Shown in pieces: positions 40,963 to 41,995 of a stretch of 41,995 nt of DNA. The DNA is from Neisseria shayeganii 871 (GTDB lineage: Bacteria; Pseudomonadota; Gammaproteobacteria; Burkholderiales; Neisseriaceae). A program made the position numbers and the translations under genes. The stretch covers positions 403,027 through 445,021 of the forward strand of contig NZ_JH164926.1 in NCBI RefSeq assembly GCF_000226875.1. Reading direction: 5' to 3'. The notes under the pieces are model-generated. The model saw only the letters and a program-made list of their open reading frames with translations, did no database searches and was not told the DNA's origin. Position 1 is the first letter of the stretch. The number at the start of each line of letters is the position of its first letter.

Positions 40963-41975
40963 CCCTGCACGTTCAAGACCTCAGCGTAGCCTTCGGCGAC
41001 AAAACCGTTCTGCACCATTTCGGTTTTACCTTAGAGCAAGGCGAAACCGCCTGCCTGCTCGGCCATTCCGGCTGCGGCAAAACCACCGCTCTGCGCGCCA
41101 TCGCCGGTTTCGAAACCCCCACTACCGGCAGCATTTCCCTGCACGGCCGCTTGCTCAACGACGTACCCGCGCACCAGCGCCAAATCGGCATGGTGTTTCA
41201 AGACTACGCCCTGTTTCCCCACTTGAATGTGGCCGACAACATCGCCTTCGGCCTGCACCGCCGCCCACGCAGCGAACGCCAACAGCGGGTGGCGGAGCTG
41301 CTCGCCCTCACCGGTCTTGAGACGCAGGCCAAACAATATCCGCACCAACTCTCCGGCGGCCAACAACAACGGGTGGCACTGGCGCGCGCGCTGGCGCCGA
41401 AACCCGATCTGATTCTGTTGGACGAGCCGTTTTCCAATCTGGATGCCGATCTGCGTACCCGCCTCTCCAAAGAAGTGCGCCAACTGCTGAAACAGCAAAA
41501 CACCGCCGCCATCATGGTCACCCACGACCAGCAAGAAGCCTTTGTGATGGCCGATAAAATCGGCGTAATCAAACAAGGGCGGCTAGTGCAATGGAGCGAC
41601 CCCTACACCCTCTACCGCCAGCCGGCCGATGCCGAAACCGCCTGCTTTATCGGCAGCGGCGCCCTGATTAGCGGCCAGGTGGCAGACCAGGGCGTTCAAA
41701 CCGGTCTTGGCCTACTGCCCGCAGCTGACACCACCGCCTTGACTCCCGGTCAAGCCGTGCGCGTGCTGATCCGGCCGGACGACATTGTTTTCGACCCCTC
41801 TGCCGCCGAACAGGCCGAAGTCATGGAACAAGATTTCAAAGGCGGTCACTTCCTCTATACCCTGCGCCTGGCCGACGGCAGCCTGTTTCCCGCCCACTCC
41901 GCCGAACACCTCACTATCGGCCAGCGCTTGGGCGTCCGCTACCGGGGCGCTGCCGCAGTAGCTTTTCCGCTCTAG
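40959..41975 (+). CDS. fbpC: Ferric iron ABC transporter ATPase FbpC
   Basis: FbpC powers Fe(III) import by FbpAB. The 338-residue protein has Walker A GHSGCGKT (35-42), the Q-loop VFQDYALFPHL, the signature LSGGQQQR, Walker B LILLDEPFSNLD and the H-loop VTHDQ. A C-terminal TOBE-like regulatory domain starts near residue 245. The ATG overlaps the fbpB stop by four bases. The longer frame to 40824 is a read-through of fbpB and is not used. The gene ends 20 bp before the window edge. Confidence 0.95.
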   Translation: MTLHVQDLSVAFGDKTVLHHFGFTLEQGETACLLGHSGCGKTTALRAIAGFETPTTGSISLHGRLLNDVPAHQRQIGMVFQDYALFPHLNVADNIAFGLHRRPRSERQQRVAELLALTGLETQAKQYPHQLSGGQQQRVALARALAPKPDLILLDEPFSNLDADLRTRLSKEVRQLLKQQNTAAIMVTHDQQEAFVMADKIGVIKQGRLVQWSDPYTLYRQPADAETACFIGSGALISGQVADQGVQTGLGLLPAADTTALTPGQAVRVLIRPDDIVFDPSAAEQAEVMEQDFKGGHFLYTLRLADGSLFPAHSAEHLTIGQRLGVRYRGAAAVAFPL

Positions 41976-41995
41976 AGCTGTTTCGATTTAATTAA

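Overview
The window is a chromosomal segment of a Neisseriaceae bacterium, most likely Eikenella or a close relative. The main evidence is a 12-mer, AGGCTACCTGAA (reverse complement TTCAGGTAGCCT), which I found 32 times as an exact match, mostly between genes. It is the DNA uptake sequence (DUS) dialect described for Eikenella. Gene content is also neisserial: FeoAB, FbpABC, a DMP19-like DNA mimic, a GDSL autotransporter and a 620-residue FeoB. Most genes are GC-rich housekeeping or metabolic genes. I saw no tRNA, rRNA, CRISPR array, prophage or intact insertion sequence.

Layout. 1-1320 is an AT-rich accessory patch. A gene entering from the left is interrupted by a small inverted-repeat element (MITE). 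It is followed by two small membrane-anchored proteins, the first frameshifted. 1585-6086 holds dsbD and a Fur-type feoA-feoB-Cys-rich operon. 6183-10077 (minus strand) holds pyrF, a VIT/CCC1 metal transporter, a DMP19-like protein and lapAB. 10270-12993 (plus) holds a zinc-finger protein, leuB, a GlsB-type membrane protein and waaF. 13096-16355 (minus) holds a YgfX-like protein with an acidic partner, and an autotransporter esterase. 16566-21848 (minus) is a putrescine-use cluster in spuA-x-spuB-EamA-spuC order. DUF2322 and queH follow.

23.2-26.9 kb is a compositionally different block with an orphan ectoine synthase (ectC), a PutP symporter and a divergent LysR regulator. 26.9-31.1 kb holds ybiT, yhbY, an IS481-type transposase remnant and ppiD. 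31.4-37.8 kb holds a DUF389 membrane protein, a HIT hydrolase, a lipoprotein LD-carboxypeptidase, ctpA and tsaD. The right end is an iron-uptake locus in which fbpA is divergent from fbpBC across a shared control region with a Fur-like site.

Two repeat families shape the window. DUS occur singly or as inverted pairs that form terminator hairpins. Eight copies of a 111-184 bp MITE with ends CTGAGACCTTTGCAAAACCC are scattered from 116 to 38087; three of them abut a DUS at exactly the same base. The most promising biology is the orphan ectC-putP-lysR block, the disrupted accessory module at the left edge, and the DUS-MITE association.
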